Numbered from the stretch's first letter, positions 19,480 to 29,318 are shown. The stretch: DNA of 64,000 nt from RH-AL1 sp050013235 (GCA_050013235.1 JBEKFQ010000007.1:1-64000); one strand, 5' to 3'. The notes: a model not told the origin generated them from the letters alone. Numbers and translations are program-made.

Positions 19480-19986
19480 ATGCGGGACCCCAATCCGGCA
19501 AGCGAGAGCTTGGGGACCAAGGCAAGTGAAACGATCGGCCGGCTCAAGCGCCGCGCCGATTTTTTGCGCGTGGCAAAAGGCAGACGCTGGCACGGCAAGG
19601 CGTTTACCCTGCAAGCCCACCCGGCGGAAGAACGCGCCGCCGGCGCTGAAGCTTGCGCCGGCGACGAAGCGGCTCACGCCGTTCGCGCCGGCTTTACCGT
19701 CACCAAGAAAGTGGGCGGCTCCGTCGTCCGCAACCGGGCACGGCGGCGGCTTCGCGAAGCCCTGCGGCTCTGCCCGGACCTTCCCGTTCGCGCGGGCCAT
19801 GATTATGTGATCATCGCCCGCCTCGAGGCCATCCGCCTGCCGTTTTCGACCCTGCAAGACGATTTGACCCGCGCACTCCGCGGCGTACATGCGGAGGCCA
19901 AGCCCCGCGACGGAGCCAAGCCCCGCAATGGAGCTAAGCCCCGCGACGCCACGAAGCGGCCCAAAAGGACCACGCCAAGCTCATGA
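19480..19986 (+). CDS. rnpA: Ribonuclease P protein component
   Basis: Protein subunit of RNase P, which removes tRNA 5' leaders together with the RNA subunit (not in this window). The conserved core is present: LKRRADFLRVAKGRRW near 34-49, GFTVTKKVGG and the RNR motif VVRNRARRRLREALR. At 168 residues it is longer than the usual 115-130. The excess is an Ala/Glu-rich insertion (HPAEERAAGAEACAGDEAA) and a C-terminal tail containing three imperfect AKPR(D/N)GAKPR repeats encoded by 18-bp units. It overlaps yidC by ATGA. A yidD gene, usual between rnpA and yidC, is absent. Confidence 0.92.
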   Translation: MRDPNPASESLGTKASETIGRLKRRADFLRVAKGRRWHGKAFTLQAHPAEERAAGAEACAGDEAAHAVRAGFTVTKKVGGSVVRNRARRRLREALRLCPDLPVRAGHDYVIIARLEAIRLPFSTLQDDLTRALRGVHAEAKPRDGAKPRNGAKPRDATKRPKRTTPSS

Positions 19987-21800
19987 AACCCGAAAATCGA
20001 AACTACTATGTGGCAATCGCCCTATCGATCTTGGTCGTGTTCGCGTGGAATTATTTTTACGCCATGCCGCGCCTGGAGAAACAGCGCCAAGAGCAAGCGC
20101 AAATCGCCGCCGTCACCACGCTGAAAGAGGGCGCGCCGGGCTCTATCGCCCCGCAATCGCGCTATGCCCCGCCGCAAGGCGGTGTCGGCCCGCAGACAGT
20201 CGAAGCCACCAAGGACCGTAACGCCGCTTTGGCCGACAGCCCGCGCGTGAAGATCGACACCCAGCATCTCTCGGGTTCCATCGCGCTGAAAGGCGCGCGG
20301 ATCGACGATATCGTCTTGAAGGATTATCGCGAGACGCCGGACCCCAAGAGCCCCGAAATCATCCTGCTCTCGCCCGCCAACGCGCCGACGCCCTATTACG
20401 CCGAGAACGGTTATGTCAGCCAGCCCGGCGTCAAACTGGCGCTGCCGGACGCGAACACGCTATGGACCGCCGACCGGTCCACCCTGACCCCCGCGACCCC
20501 CGTCACGCTGACCGTCGACAATGGCCAAGGCCTGGTCTTTCACCGCAAGATCAGCATCGACGACAACTACATGCTTGAAATCGGCGATACGGTCGAGAAC
20601 AAGGGCGCCACGCCAGCGGTGCTGTTCCCCTATTCCTTGATCCTTCGCCAAGGCCTGCCGCAAACCTCGGGCTATTCCGTTCTCCACGAAGGTTATGTCG
20701 GCGTGGTCGGCGATTCCGGCGTGCAGGACATGACCTATGCGGGAATCCTCAAAGAAACCAACGCCACCAAGACCCTAAAGGGCACGGGCGGCTGGGTCGG
20801 CTTTACCGATAAATATTGGGCGACCGCGCTGATCCCCGATCAAAAGCAGACGTTCGACGGCAGTTTCACCGCACGCGGCACCGCCGAGAAGATTTTCCAG
20901 GCGGATACGTTGGGCGAGGCCTTGACCATTCCGGCCAATGGCTCCGCCAGCACCTCGTCGCGCCTCTTCGCGGGCGCCAAGGTCACGGCCTTGCTGGATT
21001 CCTATAAACAAAATCTCGGCATCGAGAAATTCGACCTGCTGATCGATTGGGGCTGGTTCTATTTCATCACCAAGCCGATGTTCTTCCTGCTCGACACGAT
21101 CTACAATTTCGTCGGCAATTTCGGCCTTGCGATCATCGCGATCACCTTCCTCGTCAAGGCTGTCTTCTATCCGCTCGCCAACCGCTCCTATGTCTCGATG
21201 GCCAAGATGAAGGCGGCCCAGCCGCAATTGGCCGCGCTGAAGGAGCGTTATCCCGACGACAAGGCGAAGCAGCAGCAGGAGATGATGGCGATCTACAAGA
21301 AGGAGAAGATCAATCCGGTCGCGGGCTGCCTTCCCATGGTGATCCAAATCCCGGTGTTCTTCTCGCTCTATAAAGTGCTGTTCGTCACCATCGAAATGCG
21401 CCAGGCGCCGTTCTTCGGCTGGATCCACGATCTGTCCCAGCCCGATCCGACCAATGTCTTCAACCTGTTCGGCCTGATCCCCTTCGACCCCACGGCGCTG
21501 CCGATGATCGGCCATTTCCTCGCCATCGGCATTTGGCCGCTGATCATGGGCTTCTCCATGTTCATCCAGATGAAGATGAACCCGGAACCCGCCGATCCCG
21601 TGCAGAAGCAGATGTTTGCCTGGATGCCGGTCATCTTCACCTTCATGCTCGGCACCTTCCCCTCGGGGCTGGTGATCTACTGGACCGTCAATAACACGCT
21701 GACGGTCATCCAGCAGTCCATCATCATGAAACAGGCGGGCCAGAAGCTCGAGCTCTGGGGCAATCTGAAAAGCCATTTCCGCAAGAAAGTCACGACTTGA
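19983..21800 (+). CDS. yidC: Membrane protein insertase YidC
   Basis: Inserts membrane proteins alone or with SecYEG. The 605 residues fit the Gram-negative form: an N-terminal TM (YYVAIALSILVVFAWNYFY), a large periplasmic beta-rich P1 domain (about 60-350), then the conserved five-TM core with KPMFFLLD, GNFGLAIIAITFLVKAVFYPL, NPVAGCLPMVIQIPVFFSLY and TFPSGLVIYWTVNN. The ATG at 19983 overlaps the rnpA stop. The stop overlaps the TTG of engB. Confidence 0.97.
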   Translation: MKPENRNYYVAIALSILVVFAWNYFYAMPRLEKQRQEQAQIAAVTTLKEGAPGSIAPQSRYAPPQGGVGPQTVEATKDRNAALADSPRVKIDTQHLSGSIALKGARIDDIVLKDYRETPDPKSPEIILLSPANAPTPYYAENGYVSQPGVKLALPDANTLWTADRSTLTPATPVTLTVDNGQGLVFHRKISIDDNYMLEIGDTVENKGATPAVLFPYSLILRQGLPQTSGYSVLHEGYVGVVGDSGVQDMTYAGILKETNATKTLKGTGGWVGFTDKYWATALIPDQKQTFDGSFTARGTAEKIFQADTLGEALTIPANGSASTSSRLFAGAKVTALLDSYKQNLGIEKFDLLIDWGWFYFITKPMFFLLDTIYNFVGNFGLAIIAITFLVKAVFYPLANRSYVSMAKMKAAQPQLAALKERYPDDKAKQQQEMMAIYKKEKINPVAGCLPMVIQIPVFFSLYKVLFVTIEMRQAPFFGWIHDLSQPDPTNVFNLFGLIPFDPTALPMIGHFLAIGIWPLIMGFSMFIQMKMNPEPADPVQKQMFAWMPVIFTFMLGTFPSGLVIYWTVNNTLTVIQQSIIMKQAGQKLELWGNLKSHFRKKVTT

Positions 21801-22480
21801 CCGGCTCCCCCGAAGTCGCGCCCGAAGAGACCGCACCCGATTTTCTGGAGTTGGGGCGCAAGCTCTTCGCGGCGGAATGCGAATTCATCTGGGGCGCCTC
21901 GAAGCCGGATGCCCTGCCTCCGGTGGGACCGCCCGAAATCGCCTTCGCCGGGCGCTCCAACGTGGGCAAATCCTCGCTGCTCAACGCGCTGACCAACCGC
22001 AAGACCCTGGCGCGCACGTCGCATACGCCCGGCCGCACCCAGCAACTCAATTTTTTCGCGCTGGGACCGAGCGTGGAAGCAGCCAAGCTGCGCCTGGTGG
22101 ACATGCCGGGCTACGGTTACGCCTCGGCCTCCAAGGAGAAGATCGCCTCCTGGACCGGCCTGATGTACGATTTTTTGCGCGGCCGGGCGCCGCTTGCCCG
22201 CGTGTTCGTGCTGATCGACGGCCGCCATGGGCTGAAGCCGGTCGATTTCGAAATGTTCGACATTTTGGACCGCGCCGCCATGTCCTATCAAATCGTGCTG
22301 ACGAAGAAGGACGAAGTTAAAATTTCCGAGCGCGAGACGCGCGTCGCCGAAACGCTGGCTGAACTCAAGAAGCGCGTGGCGGCGTTTCCGGAGGTGATTT
22401 TTACCTCCTCGGAAACCGGCGAAGGCGTACCGGAGTTACGCGCCGCCGTGGCGTTGCTGCTGCACCAGCGGGGGGCGTGA
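21797..22480 (+). CDS. engB: GTP-binding protein EngB/YihA/YsxC (ribosome biogenesis)
   Basis: A 227-residue TRAFAC GTPase needed for 50S subunit assembly. G1 is GRSNVGKSS, the switch region has TPGRTQQLNFF, G3 is DMPG, G4 is TKKD and the G5-like TSSETGEGV is near the C-terminus. The only start before G1 is the TTG at 21797, which overlaps the yidC stop (TTGA), so coupling is likely. The order yidC-engB-argB is typical of the Hyphomicrobiales. Confidence 0.93.
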   Translation: MTGSPEVAPEETAPDFLELGRKLFAAECEFIWGASKPDALPPVGPPEIAFAGRSNVGKSSLLNALTNRKTLARTSHTPGRTQQLNFFALGPSVEAAKLRLVDMPGYGYASASKEKIASWTGLMYDFLRGRAPLARVFVLIDGRHGLKPVDFEMFDILDRAAMSYQIVLTKKDEVKISERETRVAETLAELKKRVAAFPEVIFTSSETGEGVPELRAAVALLLHQRGA

Positions 22481-22558
22481 GGATTCCTATCTCAACACAT
22501 TGAGCTCCCCGCCCCTTCCCGCTACAACGCCCCCGGCCCCATCCACCGGAATCCCGAC

Positions 22559-23449
22559 ATGACCGGAAACACCGCCGATCCGCACGAGCAAGCCGCCATT
22601 TTGATGCAGGCGCTGCCGCATATGCTGCGCTATGACGATGCCATCATCGTCGTCAAATATGGCGGCCATGCCATGGGCGACGAGAACATGGCGCGGGAAT
22701 TCGCGCGCGACATGGTGCTGTTGGAGCAATCCGGCATCAATCCCGTGGTGGTGCATGGCGGCGGGCCGCAGATCGGCGCGATGTTAAAGAAGCTCGGGAT
22801 CGAATCGAGCTTCGCCGGCGGCTTGCGGGTGACCGACAAGGCCACCGTCGAGATCGTCGAAATGGTGCTGGCCGGGGCGATCAACAAAGGCATCGTCGGC
22901 ATGATCAATGCCGTCGGCGGCAAGGCCATCGGGCTTTGCGGCAAGGATGGCAACATGGTCATCGCGCGCAAGGCGGCTTCCGTCCACACGACGGTCGCGG
23001 GCCAAGGCGAGGAGATCGATCTCGGCTTCGTCGGTGAGCCCGCCAAGGTCGACACCATGGTGTTGCACCAGGTGCTCGGCCGCGAACTCATCCCCGTCCT
23101 GGCACCTATCGCCGCGGGGGAGGATGGCGAGACCTATAATGTCAATGCCGACACCTTTGCCGGCGCGATTGCCGGCGCGCTCGGAGCCAAGCGCCTTTTG
23201 TTCCTGACCGATGTGCCCGGCGTCCTCGACAAGGATAAAAACCTGATCAGACAGCTCAGCGTCGCCCAAATCCACGACCTGATCGCCGATGGTACGGTGA
23301 CCGGCGGCATGATCCCGAAGGTCCAGACCTGCATCTATGCCATCGAGCAAGGCGTCGAGGGCGTCGTGATCCTCGACGGCAAACAGCCCCATGCGGTTCT
23401 GGTCGAACTCTTGACAGATCACGGCGCGGGTACGCTCATTACGCGGTGA
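22559..23449 (+). CDS. argB: Acetylglutamate kinase
   Basis: Phosphorylates N-acetylglutamate in arginine synthesis. At 296 residues it has the phosphate-binding VVKYGGHAMG near the start, VVHGGGPQIG, GGLRVTDKATVEIVEMVLAG, and the C-terminal FLTDVPGVLDKD and GGMIPK. The N-terminal extension before KYGG suits the arginine-sensitive hexameric class. Its stop overlaps the GTG of the following nucleotidase. Confidence 0.96.
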   Translation: MTGNTADPHEQAAILMQALPHMLRYDDAIIVVKYGGHAMGDENMAREFARDMVLLEQSGINPVVVHGGGPQIGAMLKKLGIESSFAGGLRVTDKATVEIVEMVLAGAINKGIVGMINAVGGKAIGLCGKDGNMVIARKAASVHTTVAGQGEEIDLGFVGEPAKVDTMVLHQVLGRELIPVLAPIAAGEDGETYNVNADTFAGAIAGALGAKRLLFLTDVPGVLDKDKNLIRQLSVAQIHDLIADGTVTGGMIPKVQTCIYAIEQGVEGVVILDGKQPHAVLVELLTDHGAGTLITR

Positions 23450-24165
23450 ACGCTCCAACCCTGCCACGCGCCCTCACGCCGCACGCTTTCACCCATGTCA
23501 CGACATGGGTGTTCGACCTCGACAACACGCTCTATCCCCCCGGCGCCGGTCTGTGGCCGAAGATCGATGCGCGCATCACCCATTACATCTCGGATTTACA
23601 CGGCCTCGACGGGCTTTCCGCGCGCGCCTTGCAGAAATTCTACTACGAACGTTACGGCACGACGTTGCGCGGCCTCATGGAAGATCACCTGATCGATCCC
23701 GCCGCTTTCTTGGCGTTCGTGCATGACATCGACCGCTCGGCGATCGTGCCCAACCCCATCCTCGCGGCCGCCATTGCGGCGCTTCCGGGGCGCAAGCTGA
23801 TCCTGACCAACGGATCGCGCCATCACGCCGTCGAGACGGCGCGCGCCTTGGGAGTCGACCATCTCTTCGAGGATATTTTCGGTATCGAAGCCGGCGATCT
23901 CCTGCCGAAGCCAGAGCCGGAAACCTACCAACGGTTCCTGACGCGCCACGACGTCGATCCCCAAGGGGCCGTGATGTTCGAGGACATTCCCCGGAACCTC
24001 TTGGTGCCCAAGGCGCTGGGCATGACCACCGTGCTGGTCGTCCCGCCGCCCGGCGCGGTCGACGAGCGCGAAGCCTTCGAGATGACCGGCGGCGTGACGC
24101 CCGCGCATATCGATTTCGTCACCAACGATCTCGAGGGGTTTCTGCAGGGCATCGCACCGGAATAG
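23446..24165 (+). CDS. Pyrimidine 5'-nucleotidase (HAD family, SDT1-like)
   Basis: A 239-residue HAD hydrolase. Motif I is FDLDNTLYPP, motif II is LTNGSRHH, motif III is LPKPEPETY and motif IV is FEDIPRNL. The YP after DNTL and the FEDIPRNL pattern match the alphaproteobacterial pyrimidine 5'-nucleotidases, which hydrolyse UMP/CMP. The GTG at 23446 overlaps the argB stop, and this gene regularly follows argB in related genomes, so the operon link is probably conserved. Confidence 0.88.
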   Translation: MNAPTLPRALTPHAFTHVTTWVFDLDNTLYPPGAGLWPKIDARITHYISDLHGLDGLSARALQKFYYERYGTTLRGLMEDHLIDPAAFLAFVHDIDRSAIVPNPILAAAIAALPGRKLILTNGSRHHAVETARALGVDHLFEDIFGIEAGDLLPKPEPETYQRFLTRHDVDPQGAVMFEDIPRNLLVPKALGMTTVLVVPPPGAVDEREAFEMTGGVTPAHIDFVTNDLEGFLQGIAPE

Positions 24166-24210
24166 ACGCGTCTGGAGCAGACCGGTGGGACGTTCTTATT
24201 CCGCACGTTT

Positions 24211-24990
24211 CTAGCCCTGGCCCTCGGAAACCGGCGGCTTCAAAAGCGAGGAGAAACGCCCTTCGGTCCTGCCGGCAAAGCTCTGCGGCCCGGTGTGCGT
24301 GAGACGGCTTTTGAGATCGAGCCAAATGGTGCCGCCGAGCGCGCGCCAGCGCTGGCAAAACGCGTAGTCCTCACTCAAATAACTGCCGGTCACGGGATCG
24401 ATGGTGCAATCGAAAAGCGCGTAGAGATTCTCGCTCCTCGGCATCAATCCCGGCAATGTATCGACCTTGCGGAACTTCTTTTCAGGATGGGCGGCGATGA
24501 GACGCTCGAACACCGCGCGCTTGATGAGCTGGAAACCCGTCCCGGCATAGCGGGCGGTGGCAAAATCACCCTCGACGCGAAGCTCATCGCCTTCGCAGAG
24601 CGACCCGGCATAGGAGAGCCCCGCCGCCTCCAAGGGCTCGCCAGCGACGACGCGGCTGGGGATGGCGGCCCAATCGATCTGCTTCAGCGGATAGAAGGCG
24701 GCCACGAAATCCTTGTCGAAGCGCAGAAGACGCAGCACTTGCTCCGGGCTGAACGCAATATCGGCATCGGCGAACAACAGATGCGTCGCATTGGGCGTAT
24801 CCAGAAACCGCGCGGCCACGACGCTGCGGGCTCTCGTGATCAACGCATCGCCGCCAAGCAAGACGACATCCAAGTCGAAGGCGCCGCCGCTGGATTCGCG
24901 CAGCAGCTCCAAAAGCGACAGCACATAGCCTTGACCGGCCTGTCCGCCGTAGCAGGGCGTTCCGACGACGATCAGCGGCTTTTGCGTCAT
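24211..24990 (-). CDS. Predicted GT-A fold glycosyltransferase
   Basis: A 259-residue soluble protein. The N-terminal VVGTPCYGGQ, the ALITRARSVVAARFL segment and the metal-binding THLLFADADIAF (DxD near residues 75-77) resemble small GT-A glycosyltransferases of the Anp1/family-62-like group. A later SLSEDYAFCQRW-like region (LSEDYAFCQRWR) could provide the acceptor-side acids. The substrate is unknown. It lies downstream of the RND pump on the same strand with a 24-bp gap, so it may be read with that operon. Confidence 0.7.
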   Translation of the reverse strand: MTQKPLIVVGTPCYGGQAGQGYVLSLLELLRESSGGAFDLDVVLLGGDALITRARSVVAARFLDTPNATHLLFADADIAFSPEQVLRLLRFDKDFVAAFYPLKQIDWAAIPSRVVAGEPLEAAGLSYAGSLCEGDELRVEGDFATARYAGTGFQLIKRAVFERLIAAHPEKKFRKVDTLPGLMPRSENLYALFDCTIDPVTGSYLSEDYAFCQRWRALGGTIWLDLKSRLTHTGPQSFAGRTEGRFSSLLKPPVSEGQG

Positions 24991-25014
24991 GGAGTTCCCA
25001 CCAGGTTTCGAGAC

Positions 25015-28000
25015 TCAGGCCGCTTCTTGATGCGATTGATCCGCGCCGGGCTCGGCCGCGGCGGCACGGCGCTTGCCGGCCTTCTTGGAGAGGAAGCTGT
25101 TGATCTTGTCCATGTAGATATAGGTGACCGGCGTCGTGAACAATGTGAGCGCTTGCGAGACGATCAAGCCGCCCACCACCGCAATGCCGAGCGGCTGACG
25201 CAAATCGGCCCCCGCGCCAATGCCCAATGCAATCGGAACCGTGCCCAAAAGCGCCGCCATCGTCGTCATCATGATCGGCCGGAAGCGAAGCACCGCGGCC
25301 TCGTAGATCGATTCCTCCGGCGTGAGCCCCCCGCCCCGCTCGCGCTCCAGCGCGAAATCAATCATCATGATCGCGTTCTTTTTGACGATCCCGATCAGCA
25401 TGACGAGGCCAATGATCGCCATCATGCTCAAATCGAAACCGAAGAATTTAAGGGACAACAACGCCCCGGCCGACGCCGAGGGAAGGCTCAAGATGATCGT
25501 CAGCGGATGGATGAAGCTTTCGTACAAAATGCCCAGCACGACATAGACGGCAAACAATGCCGCCGCGATCAGGATCGGCTGCGTCGCGAGCGAGCGCTGG
25601 AACTCTTGCGCCGTGCCCTGGAACGAGGTCAAAAGCGTCGCGGGCTTCTCGACGGCGGATTCGATCCGCTGGATCTCTTCCACGGCCTGTCCGAGCGACA
25701 CGTTGGGCGACAGATTGAACGACAGCGTCACCGCCGGAAATTGACCCTGATGGTTCACGGCGATCGTCGCGGGCATGGATTTCACCTGGGCAAACTGGCT
25801 AATCGGCACCAAAGCGCCGCCGGCCCCATGGACATAAATGCGCGACAAGGCCGACACATCCTGCTGGAACTGCGGCTCGACCTCGACAACGATGTGATAC
25901 GTGTTGAGGGGCGCATAAAGCTGCGTCACATAGGGTTGGCCAAAAGCATCGGCGAGCGTCTGCTGAATCGTGGCGACACTAACCCCGAGCCGCGAGGCGG
26001 CATCGCGGTCGATATCGATCATCAACTGCAAACTATTGGTTTGCTGATCGCTCGCGACATCCTGAAGCAGCGGCGAGGCCTGGAGCTTGCCGAGAATGAC
26101 CGGCGCCAAACGATTCAACTCGTTCAGATCGGTATCTTGCAGCGTATATTGATATTGGGTGCGCGAGATACGGCCGCCAAGCTGAATGTTTTGCGTGGCC
26201 TGAAGATAGACCGTAATTCCCGGCAACTCGGCGAGGTTCTTCTGCAGACGCCGCATCACTTGATCGACATTCGCCTTGCGCTCACTGTGGGGCTTCAACT
26301 GAATGAACACGCGCCCCGTATTGAAACCGGAACTGGCGCCCCCGCCGATGGCCGCGCCGACGGAGATGACGTCTGGATCGCTTTTAATGACCGTCAAACC
26401 CGATTCCATACGGCGCGACATGCCGTCGAACGAGACATCCTGATCGGCTTGCGCGAAGCCTGAAATCATCCCCGTGTCTTCTTGCGGGAAGAATCCCTTC
26501 GGCATGGTCACGAACAAATAGCCCGAGAGCGCGATCAAACCAATATTGAGGACCATCACCGGCGCGCGGAAGCGCAGGGACATTTTGAGAACCCGCTCAT
26601 AGCCATTCACCATGGCCTCGAAGCCGCGCTCGCTCAGCTGATAAAGCCGCCCATGCTTCACATTATGGGGATTCTTCAACACCAAGGCGCACATCATCGG
26701 CGACAAGGTCAAAGCGACGAGGGCCGAAATCACGATCGAGATCGTCACCGTCATTCCGAATTCGCGGAACAGACGGCCGACAATCCCGCCCATGAACAGA
26801 AGCGGAATGAACACGGCGATCAACGAAACGGTGATCGAAATAATGGTGAAGCCAATCTCCTTCGATCCATCGATTGCGGCCGTGAGCCTATCCTTGCCCA
26901 TCTCAAGGTGGCGGAAAATATTTTCCAACATGACGATGGCATCGTCGACGACGAGCCCGACGGCAAGCGTCAGCCCCATCAAGGAGAGATTGTCGAGGCT
27001 GTAGCCAAGGACGTACATCACCGCGAACGTGCCGGCGAGCGAAAGCGGCACGGTCATGGCCGGTATCAGCGTCGCCCAGAATTCCCGGAGAAAGACGAAG
27101 ATCACGGCGATCACGAGAAAGATGGTCCCGGCCAACGTGATTTTGACGTCGTCGAAACTATTGCGGATCGAAATCGACCGGTCGCTCACCACCGACACAT
27201 GAATGGAGGGCGGAATCCCGGCCGAGAGCAACGGCAGTTTGGACTTGATCTCGTCGACCAATTCCGTCGTATTCGCGCCGGGCTGGCGCCAGATGCCGAT
27301 CATTTCGCCGCGCGTCGCGCCGACCCACGCTCCGTAAAACGGATTATCGGTGCCCGCGACCACTTGCGCGACATCGCTCACCCGCACCGGCGCGCCGTTG
27401 CGGAAGGCAATGATCGATTTCGCGATCTGTTGCGGCAGGAACAACTGGCCGTTGGTCGCGACCTGATGGGACTGGCTCGGCCCCTGCAAAGTGCCCACGG
27501 GGAGATCGCCGGTCGAACTCGTGACGGCGTTGACGACATCATCCAGCCCAATGCCGCGCGCGGCGAGCGACTGCGGATCGATCATGATCGTCGGCGCGTA
27601 TTTCTGCTGCCCGAAGATGACGACTTGCCCGACACCGTTGAAGGTGGAAATGCGCTGGGCAATGTCGAGATCGGCGAATTGATCCATTTGCGTCAGCGGC
27701 ATGGCGTCGGTGGTGAGGCCTAAAATCAGCACCGGCTGATCGGCGGGATTCACTTTGCGGAACGTCGGCGGGCTCGGAAGGTTTTTCGGCAGGAATCCCT
27801 GGGCGGCATTGATCGCCTGGGTCACGTCGCCCGCCGCGCCATCGATATTGCGGTCGAGATCGAATTGCAGGGTGACCGAGGTGGCGCCGAGCACGCTGGT
27901 CGAGGTGATCTGATTGACGCCGGGCACTTGCGCGAACTGCCGCTCGAGCGGCTGCGCGACGGCCGACGCCATCGTCTCGGGATCGGCGCCGGGCAATTGG

Positions 28001-28146
28001 GCGCTGACGGAGATAGTCGGGAAATCGACAGTCGGCAGCGCCGCCACGGGAAGCAGATTATAGCCGATCACGCCTGCCACGAAGAGCGCGGCCATGATGA
28101 GAACCGTTGCAATCGGGCGCCGGACGAACGTTTCGGAAATATTCAT
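25015..28146 (-). CDS. RND multidrug efflux permease (HAE1, MdtB/MdtC-like)
   Basis: A 1043-residue inner-membrane proton/drug antiporter. The N-terminal FVRRPIATVLIMAALFVAG is typical of MdtB/MdtC rather than AcrB. GLTLAVGLVVDDAIVMLEN carries the Asp pair of the proton relay. The C-terminal half has FFPQEDTG and GIVKKNAIMMIDFA. Two duplicated periplasmic porter loops are present. Its ATG overlaps the stop of the adaptor gene (ATGA), so the two are one operon. No outer-membrane TolC-type gene is adjacent; one elsewhere would be needed to complete the pump. Confidence 0.94.
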   Translation of the reverse strand: MNISETFVRRPIATVLIMAALFVAGVIGYNLLPVAALPTVDFPTISVSAQLPGADPETMASAVAQPLERQFAQVPGVNQITSTSVLGATSVTLQFDLDRNIDGAAGDVTQAINAAQGFLPKNLPSPPTFRKVNPADQPVLILGLTTDAMPLTQMDQFADLDIAQRISTFNGVGQVVIFGQQKYAPTIMIDPQSLAARGIGLDDVVNAVTSSTGDLPVGTLQGPSQSHQVATNGQLFLPQQIAKSIIAFRNGAPVRVSDVAQVVAGTDNPFYGAWVGATRGEMIGIWRQPGANTTELVDEIKSKLPLLSAGIPPSIHVSVVSDRSISIRNSFDDVKITLAGTIFLVIAVIFVFLREFWATLIPAMTVPLSLAGTFAVMYVLGYSLDNLSLMGLTLAVGLVVDDAIVMLENIFRHLEMGKDRLTAAIDGSKEIGFTIISITVSLIAVFIPLLFMGGIVGRLFREFGMTVTISIVISALVALTLSPMMCALVLKNPHNVKHGRLYQLSERGFEAMVNGYERVLKMSLRFRAPVMVLNIGLIALSGYLFVTMPKGFFPQEDTGMISGFAQADQDVSFDGMSRRMESGLTVIKSDPDVISVGAAIGGGASSGFNTGRVFIQLKPHSERKANVDQVMRRLQKNLAELPGITVYLQATQNIQLGGRISRTQYQYTLQDTDLNELNRLAPVILGKLQASPLLQDVASDQQTNSLQLMIDIDRDAASRLGVSVATIQQTLADAFGQPYVTQLYAPLNTYHIVVEVEPQFQQDVSALSRIYVHGAGGALVPISQFAQVKSMPATIAVNHQGQFPAVTLSFNLSPNVSLGQAVEEIQRIESAVEKPATLLTSFQGTAQEFQRSLATQPILIAAALFAVYVVLGILYESFIHPLTIILSLPSASAGALLSLKFFGFDLSMMAIIGLVMLIGIVKKNAIMMIDFALERERGGGLTPEESIYEAAVLRFRPIMMTTMAALLGTVPIALGIGAGADLRQPLGIAVVGGLIVSQALTLFTTPVTYIYMDKINSFLSKKAGKRRAAAAEPGADQSHQEAA

Positions 28147-29318
28147 TGCGCGGCATCCGTTCCGGCGGGCGCGTCAGAGAGCTTTTGCTCGGCGTTGGCG
28201 ATTTGATCGGCAACCCTCACCTTCGTGCCGCGCTGCAACCTATATTGGCCCGCCGTCACGACTTGCTCGCCCGCCGCGAGGCCGCTGCCAACCAGCACCT
28301 GATTCGCCTCGGTCTGAACGATGGTGAGCGGCCGGCGCTCGACCTCAGACCCCTTGTCGATGACATAAGTGTAGGGACCCTTGGGTCCGTTCTGGACCGC
28401 CGCCGCGGGAATCGTCACGCCATCGTGCACGACATCGAGAACCGTATGGATATTGACGAATTGACCGGGCCATAGCGCTGTATCGGCATTCTCGAATTGG
28501 GCTTTGAGCTTGACTGTTCCCGTCCCCTGATCGACCGAATTGTCGACGAGATTCAGCACGCCATCGGCGAGTTTGATCTTGTCGCCGGCGGCAAAGGCTT
28601 GGACGGCGACCGTCTTCGCCGCCAATGCGGCGCGAACCCGGGCAATATCGGCTTCGGGCAGCGTATAGATCACGTAAATTGGTTTGATCTGCGTGATCGT
28701 GACCAAAGTCTGCGAATTGGCCTGGATGATATTGCCGAGATCGACCTGCCGAATACCCGTTACGCCGTCGATGGGCGAGCGCAGTGCGGCATAATCGACA
28801 TTGAGCTGCGCCGCCTTGATCGCGGCTTCGTCGGCCGCGATGGCCGCTTCGCTTTGCGCCACCGTCGTTCGCTGGGTCGCAACCTGTTGCTCCGGCGCGA
28901 AATTGCGCTTCAGGAGATCGGCATAACGCTCGAGATCGACCCTGGCATTGGCCAAAATGGCTTGATCCCGCATGCGGCTGGCCTGCGCCTGCTCCAGCGC
29001 GGCCTCGTAGGGACGCGGATCGAGCTGGATCAAGAGATCGCCCGTATGGACCGTCTGCCCTTCCCGGAAATTCAGCTGGGTGATCGCACCCACGACGCGG
29101 CTCTTGAGCGCCACCGTGGCAAACGCCGTCACCGTGCCGAGCCCGCGCAAAATGACAGGCGTATCCGCCTTTTGCGCCGTCGCGGCGGTGACGGGCACGG
29201 CCGGCGGCGCAGCCTCCGGCTTCTTGTCCGCCGTCTGCCCCGCCTTCACATGGACATAGGCGTAGGACGCGGCGGCAGCCGCAACCAAGCATATAAACCA
29301 AAGCAGAAAACGTCGCAT
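28143..29318 (-). CDS. RND efflux periplasmic adaptor (membrane fusion protein)
   Basis: A 391-residue adaptor linking the permease to an outer-membrane channel. It has an N-terminal membrane anchor/signal (residues 3-20), a Pro-rich linker and a lipoyl/barrel-sandwich half-motif (LRGLGTVTAFATVALKSRV). An alpha-hairpin at about 85-150 (QAQASRMRDQAILANA) is followed by the second lipoyl half (LRSPIDGVTGIRQVDLGNI) and a beta-barrel ending in LQRGTKVRV. It is first gene of the two-gene pump operon. MdtA is the nearest match by pattern. Confidence 0.92.
   Translation of the reverse strand: MRRFLLWFICLVAAAAASYAYVHVKAGQTADKKPEAAPPAVPVTAATAQKADTPVILRGLGTVTAFATVALKSRVVGAITQLNFREGQTVHTGDLLIQLDPRPYEAALEQAQASRMRDQAILANARVDLERYADLLKRNFAPEQQVATQRTTVAQSEAAIAADEAAIKAAQLNVDYAALRSPIDGVTGIRQVDLGNIIQANSQTLVTITQIKPIYVIYTLPEADIARVRAALAAKTVAVQAFAAGDKIKLADGVLNLVDNSVDQGTGTVKLKAQFENADTALWPGQFVNIHTVLDVVHDGVTIPAAAVQNGPKGPYTYVIDKGSEVERRPLTIVQTEANQVLVGSGLAAGEQVVTAGQYRLQRGTKVRVADQIANAEQKLSDAPAGTDAAQ

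Noticed and set aside
21240..21290. AAGCAGCAGCAGGAG run in yidC as a programmed slippage or microsatellite site
   Set aside because: Only a short Gln-coding run inside a normal YidC core; no frameshift or alternative product follows.
24295..26463. 722-codon plus-strand frame antisense to the RND permease and glycosyltransferase
   Set aside because: It is longer than many real genes, but its translation is low-complexity Arg/Gln/His-rich and the opposite strand codes a complete, motif-bearing pump.
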